This document shows positions 59,104 through 64,000 of a DNA stretch of 64,000 bases, in pieces. How positions within the stretch are numbered: position 1 is the stretch's first letter; each line of letters begins with the position of its first letter. Location of the stretch: NCBI RefSeq assembly GCF_019578655.1, contig NC_063264.1:19766429-19830428 (forward strand), read 5' to 3'. The position numbers were made by a program, and so were the translations under genes. Under the pieces are notes generated by a model. The model saw nothing but the letters and a program-made list of their open reading frames with translations. It was not told the DNA's origin and searched no databases. Origin of the DNA: Ricinus communis. Taxonomy: Eukaryota > Streptophyta > Magnoliopsida > Malpighiales > Euphorbiaceae.

Positions 59104-59478
59104 CCTAACCTATATTAAAGGATTAAACCTGTATGCAAGTTTGATTTTATTGCCTAGATCAATCTAGAACTAGATCAATAGAAACCTTAGACGCTTATTA
59201 AACTATCAAACCTAAGGTATTGAAGGTAGAAGATGTCGCAATTTAGTTTGGATTCTAAATTGATAAGTTAGATTTGAACACCACAAATAATGAATTGCTT
59301 GATAAGTTTGAATTAGCTCTAAACAAGAACTAAGAATAGAGTATAAACTCACAAAATATATTAATCATCAATCAATGAACTTGAAAATATGTACTAGGCT
59401 TTTATAGCCTTTAGAAAACACTAATTCTAAGCGATTAAGGAATTACAACTTTATATGCATAGTTTTAAACATATTTGC
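59104..59478 (-). repeat. 5' LTR remnant of Ty3/gypsy element
   Basis: The inner LTR end reads GGTTCATATCATT just before the primer site. A CTATAAAAGCC TATA-like element lies on the - strand near 59400. The outer part is cut off by the Athila-like element at 59479. Confidence 0.55.
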
Positions 59479-62478
59479 TGATATATTATTGCGAATTTTC
59501 TTAGCATTTATTGTGTTTTTATTCTAAGATTACCCGTATTTTGTGTCCTTTCATGTTTTAGGAGATTTTATAGGTCCATCTTCAATGCTTTAGCAATTTT
59601 AGATCAATTTCGGGCGAAAACGGATGGAATCAGAAGCTTTTTGACCTTGGATTGACTTTTAGGAAGTCAACACAGCCTGTGTTGGAGCCCATGCAGAAAT
59701 TCCAGGCAGTGTAGCTTAAGCACTTTGAAGCAGCACATTTTCCGAGGGTACCACACCCTAGAGCATGACCCGTGTTGGTTAACACAGGTCAAAACACGAC
59801 CCGTGTTTGCTAACACAGGCAAGAACACGGCCATGCTCAATTCAGTTCATTCTGTCAATTGAAGTCCAACACGACTCGTATTGGGGGACACGGGCTGGAA
59901 CACGCTCATATTTGCATAATGAATAAAATAAATGAGCCAAAAAGAGAAAAAGAGAGTTTCGAATTGGCGATTTTGTCTCTTCATCTTTCGTCGTAATTTT
60001 GCTGGACTTATTGTTAGGCATTTCAAGGGGCTTCTAGAAAACTGATTCCATCTTGGAACATCAAATTCATGATCTGGGTTTTGGATTAAGATTGAGGAGG
60101 AGTTTTGGAGCAAATCAAGAAGTAATTTTGGAGATCGACTGCAGTGTAGATCAAGACTTTGAGCTGTTCATCCAATTCTAGGAAAAGGGTACGTATGTTT
60201 CGATTTCTTTATTCTTTCATTGTAATTGAATTCCTATTTGCTTTAGACATGAACATGTGTAGATAGATTGCTTGAACCCATTGGGGTACCTTGCTATATT
60301 GGCTTTGTACTGAATTGTTGAGATTGGTTGAGTTTACTTTCTTGTATTCTTTTTGCAATTAATAACATAAATCTAGTCTTTGTTACATTGATTGTATGGA
60401 TTACTATTGTAGAACTCTTTTAGCAATTGAGAAATTCTAATTGAGTTCGAAAATTTAATTGCAAGAACAGGTTAATTGATGTGCGTAAAATACACACATC
60501 TAAATGGGGTTTTTAAGATCGATTTTATAGATATTTGGATGTGAATTGGTACCAACACTCATCCTATGCGTATGTTAATGTGCATTAGGTCCAAAAGAAG
60601 TCAAAGAATGAAAAAGGAAAGAATTGGAGCATAATTGGACGTCAAAGCTGCCGAAACGAGCTAAGTATGCCCATGCGGAAGGTTAACACGGCCTTGTTGG
60701 ATTCAACACTGGCCGTATTACCAACACGGCAACCAACACAGCCGTGTTGCATGCGTCAAACATGAAAGAAAAAGAAGCTTTTAGGGAGCACGACCAGGGG
60801 GGTATTAATTAAAAGAACGAAGAGAGGAAAAGGAGGAGGCGGCTAGGGTTAAAACATCAAAAACTCATCTTTTTCTTTGTCTAAGGGTTTTCTGAGTTGA
60901 AACTAAAGGAAAAGGAGACTTGGATCAAGGTTTCAATCGGATTCTCTTCAGAAAAAGAAGAGAGCGGGGGAGAACATCCCAAACCCTAATTTTTCTCTCC
61001 CTAAGGGTTTTCTAAGCTGAAACCAAGGGAAAAGGAGACTTGGATCAAGGTTTCAATCGGATTCCCTTGAAGGAACGAAGATTGGGTGAGGTTCGTTGAT
61101 TGATTTTCAAACCGAGCAAGAGGAACAAGAATCGATTCAATTGGAGCAAAAGGATTTGGGGCTATTTAGTCTCATCCAAGGGTGTAATCGGGTTTTCTCT
61201 ACCTTTACTCATTGTTGTAATTGAATTCTTGTGTATTTTGATAATGAACATGATTAGCTAGATGGATTAAATCTATTAGGATTTCTTTACTATGTTGGCT
61301 TAGTATAATATTGTTGGATTGTTTGGATTAGTTTTGTATTCTTCTTGCTTTCAGTATTAATAAGATAATGCATTATTCATGAGACGTTGTGAATTGTGTG
61401 GTTAGATTGCTTTGTGTGATTGACAAGTCCATTTGGCAATTGGAATTTTGAATAGCAAGAACTGGTTAATAATCGCTTAGGGATAAGGATAATTAACTAG
61501 CCGGATTAAGAATTAACAAAGCTTAATAGAGGCGGATTAAAGCTTAATGCTAATTTAAGAATCAATCGTTAGGAAGAGATTCCAACTTTAGGTTATTAGG
61601 TTTAGGAATTCGGTTATCTCGAGAGAGAAACCGAATTCGGTTAAGAATTCATCCACGGGTAGCATAATTAGACTCACCGATCCTTTATCTTTTGTTTGAT
61701 TGCCAACTAGTTTAGATTCCCTTTGGGTTTGTCTTCTTGTCTTGATTATTTCGTTTATCAATCACTCTTGCATCTCTCTTAGAACTTAGCTTGTATCTAT
61801 TAGTTAGTTTAGAAATTATTTATCGCTAATTTTAGGTTAATATAACAAAGAACAAAGGAGTAACTCTGGGCTTTCACTTTCCCGAGGAATACGACCTTGA
61901 TACTCGCCATTAGTGCTAGACTGCATCGATAGGTACACTGCCTTAGATTGTAGCTAACACGAAGTAGCACGCATCATTAATTTTCACTTAAAGGTAAGGT
62001 TAATTAATTTCCCAGATTAAGAATTAACAAAGCTTAATAAAGGTGGATTAAAGCTTAAGGCTTACTTAATAATCAATTATTAGGAAGAGATTCCAACTTT
62101 AGGTTCTTAGGTTTAGGAATTCGGTTGTCTTGAGAGAGAAACCGAATTTAGTTTAGAATTTGTCCACGGGTAGCATAATCGGACTCAATAATCTATTATC
62201 TTTTATTTGATAGCCAACTAGTCTAGATCCTCTTTAGGTTTCCTTTCTTGTCTTGATTATTCTCTTTACTCATTCATTCTCGCATTACACTCAGAATTTA
62301 GTTTTTAGTAAATCTAGAAACTTCCATTATTAATTTTAGGCTAGAAAACAAGGAACAAAGTAATAACTCTAGGATTTCACTTTCTCGAGGGATATGATAT
62401 TTTAATACTTGTCATTATGCTAGGCGGCACTGATAGGTTCACTGCCTTAGTTGTAGTTGCATAAGCATATGCGCATCA
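59479..62478 (+). repeat. 5' LTR of Athila-like element, interrupted
   Basis: The two parts, 59479-60476 and 61982-62478, join after removal of the solo LTR and one TTAAT copy. The first part has ACACGACCCGTGTTTG-type motifs (59668-59905) and the leader. The second part parallels the end region of the 6627-type LTR (CCACGGGTAGCATAATC) but is clearly diverged. Confidence 0.78.
60477..61976 (+). mobile_element. solo LTR of the 6627-type family, TSD TTAAT
   Basis: Exactly 1500 bp from TGATGTGCG to CGCATCA with perfect TTAAT duplications (60472-60476 and 61977-61981). No interior is present. It has fewer palindromes (60683-60752) than copy A and an extra 120-bp duplication in the leader (60845-60950 and 60965-61070). 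Confidence 0.92.
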
Positions 62479-62484
62479 AGTTCT

Positions 62485-62502
62485 TGGCGCTGTTGCTGGG
62501 GA
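62485..62502 (+). other. primer binding site of Athila-like element
   Basis: TGGCGCTGTTGCTGGGGA differs from the tRNA-Asp-type site at two C-to-T positions, both consistent with deamination. It lies 6 bp after the LTR end. Confidence 0.82.
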
Positions 62503-62634
62503 ATCTTTGTTTGAAAACTAGAGTGAGATTTGCTATTTGTTACTTTAGCCATTTTTCTTTTCTGTTTTTGCCATTTACTTTTTATTCATTTATTTGTTTG
62601 GTTTGTTGCTGCCTTGTTCATTTCAGGTAGTTTA

Positions 62635-64000
62635 TGACCAGGAGTTCTAATTCTACACCAGTAGACCCTCTTCCTGAACTAGACAATCCCTCAGGTAGCT
62701 AAGGAAGTGATTAGACATGGAGGCGGAGGAGCAGATTGAGATTCTTGTCCATCCACCAGTAGACATGAGAGACGGTAACAACAATGTCGCTAAAGCGAAC
62801 ATGATGATGTATGAGTTTGCTAGACCTTCCTTGGAGGGGACGCACACTAGTATATTGAGGCCACCTATTGCAGCGAACAATTTCAAAATTAAGCCAAATT
62901 TCATTCAGATGGTGCAACAAAGTGTACAATTTGGGGCTTGCCTAGTGAAGATCTTAGTGCCCACATCGCGAATTTCTTGGAGATTTGTGATACCTTCAAG
63001 ATAAATGGGACTACCGATGATGCCATTCGGCTTAGGCTGTTCCCATTTTCCTTGAGGGATAGAGCAAAGAGATAGCTAGAGTCCCTACCAACTAACACTA
63101 TCACCACTTGGAGTTCTTTGGCTGAGAAATTTCTTTATAAGTACTTTCCTCCTACTAAGACTACAAAGATGCATAATGATATTTCTTCTTTTGTGCAGTT
63201 TGATGATGAGAGCATGTATGATGCGTGGGAGAGTTACAAGAACTTGTTGAGATATTGCCCGCACCACGATTTGCCATTATGGATGTAGATGCAAACTTTT
63301 TACATTAATTTGAACTTAGCCACGAGGCAGATGGTAGATGCAGCTGCAGGTGGGGCCATCAACAATAAGATGCCAGAGCAGGCCCATAATTTAATTTAGA
63401 AGATGGCCATGAACACATATCAGTGGCAGTCTTCTAAGAGTAGGCCAGGAAGGCAAGGAGTGGTGAACCAGGTAGATCTACATCAGCCTTGGCAGCTTAG
63501 GTGGAGCTTTTAGCCAAAAAGATCGACCAGCTCCAGATGCCAATCCAAGCAGCATAGCTTGGCTGTAACTTTTATAGTGGCCCGCACTATAGTGCAAACT
63601 GTAATGCGGGACGTATGTTTGCTTCTTCTTCATCTTCTTCTTCCACTGACCATGAACAGGTTGATTATATAGGAAATGCACCTAGGCAGCGTAATAACCC
63701 GTAACAGTAACACATACAACCCAGGGTGGAGAAACCATCCCAACTTTGGGTGGCAAAATAACAATACCTAGGGTCCACCAGGATTTCAGCGGTTGCACCA
63801 ACAGCAACCCCAACAGCAAACTGTTCTCCCTCAACTACCTCAAAACCAAGAGAAGACGCCCAACTTAGAAGAGTTGATGATGAAGTTTGTGTCCATTCAT
63901 AGAACAGGTTTCATCAGATGGACACAGCTCTTAAAAATTAGCAGGTCTCTACATCGAATTCGGAGAATCAGGTAGGCTAGGTTTTTAAGATGTTGGCTGA
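62635..64000 (+). pseudogene. gag: Athila Gag, multiply broken, partial
   Basis: The start is MTRSSNSTPVDPLPELDN (62635), a typical Athila Gag N-terminus, ending at an early stop. The frame at 62717-63001 holds RPPIAANNFKIKPNFIQMVQ. A frame change leads to PSEDLSAHIANFLEICDTFK, then FPFSLRDRAKR with a stop where Trp is expected, EKFLYKYFPP, FDDESMYDAWESYKNLLRYC and RQMVDAAAGG (up to about 63355). Two further stops follow. The knuckle at 63564-63602 reads CNFYSGPHYSANC, with Tyr for the second Cys. Gln/Pro-rich sequence and LEELMMKFVSIH lie near the window end. Gag would form the particle and bind RNA in an active copy; this copy cannot. Confidence 0.85.

Larger units (their letters stand above)
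55881..59478 (-). mobile_element. decayed Ty3/gypsy element with duplicated RT region
   Basis: On the - strand from the right: LTR remnant (59478-59104), primer site (59092-59082), leader, Gag fragments (58450-57950), protease (57826-57404), a charged linker (57400-57220), then two copies of the PR-RT linker and RT N-terminus (57213-56570 and 56540-55881). RT past the first motifs, RNase H and integrase are missing. It is similar in type to the 30740-38960 element. Confidence 0.8.
59479..64000 (+). mobile_element. Athila-like retrotransposon, 5' part, runs off window
   Basis: It has a 5' LTR (59479-62478, split by a solo LTR), a primer site (62485-62502) and a gag pseudogene to the window end. 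The LTR starts TGATAT and ends GCGCATCA. Without the insert it is about 1495 bp. It is related to, but distinct from, the 6627-type family. pol would lie beyond 64000. Confidence 0.8.

Overview
This window looks like repeat-dense plant heterochromatin. It is AT-rich, contains no intact host gene, and is built from a long complex tandem repeat and nested LTR retrotransposons. The Athila-type gag, the tRNA-Asp-type and tRNA-iMet-type primer sites, the 1.5-2 kb LTRs and the Ty3/gypsy gag-pol motifs point to a flowering plant, most likely a eudicot. I cannot name the species. No tRNA, rRNA, CRISPR or intact single-copy gene was seen.

The background, about 29 kb in total, is one family of non-coding repeat. 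Its unit is about 0.98 kb, anchored by the recurring phrase GAGGAGTTGACTGGTCAACA, and it often contains extra copies of an internal 228-bp subrepeat. It runs on the + strand at 1-6626, 14598-18883, 27164-29380, about 30599-30740, 47390-48780 and 50470-52645. It runs on the - strand at 18885-20650, 24153-26067, 39630-41058, 43029-47390, 48781-50470, 53748-54395 and 55300-55880. Four direct +/- junctions (18883, 47390, 48780, 50470) have no mobile element between the two orientations.

Mobile elements interrupt the repeat. (1) 6627-14597: a non-autonomous Athila-related LTR element with two ~1.47 kb LTRs, near-matching 5-bp flanks, a decayed gag-like ORF and a second internal transcription-unit-like cassette (palindrome cluster, TATA box, 574-bp intron, Athila ORF1-like pseudogene). 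No RT or integrase was seen. (2) 20651-24152: a solo-LTR-like insertion (starts TGTTAGATGT, - strand) holding a nested solo LTR (21418-23293, target duplication ATTAA). (3) 29381-30598: an LTR fragment. (4) 30740-38960 (- strand): a decayed Ty3/gypsy element (gag-PR-RT-RNaseH), split by a second Athila-related element at 32501-37826 that lacks the ORF1 cassette. (5) 41059-43028: a second TGTTAGATGT LTR carrying seven ~54-bp hairpin units. (6) 52647-53747 and 54396-55300: two pol-tail-plus-LTR modules in opposite orientation, with 15-18 bp coding repeats. (7) 55881-59478 (- strand): another Ty3/gypsy fragment with an internal duplication of its RT region. (8) 59479-64000: the start of an Athila-like element whose LTR is split by a 1.5-kb solo LTR (TSD TTAAT); its gag is a pseudogene that runs off the window.

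Nothing here is a cooperating host pathway. The relations are those of nested parasites: LTR elements sit in the repeat, other LTR elements or solo LTRs sit in those, and most coding regions carry frameshifts or stops. The most notable features are the mixed-orientation hierarchical repeat, the internal intron-containing cassette of the Athila derivative, GC-rich palindrome clusters in several distinct LTR families, and the G-box hairpin array.
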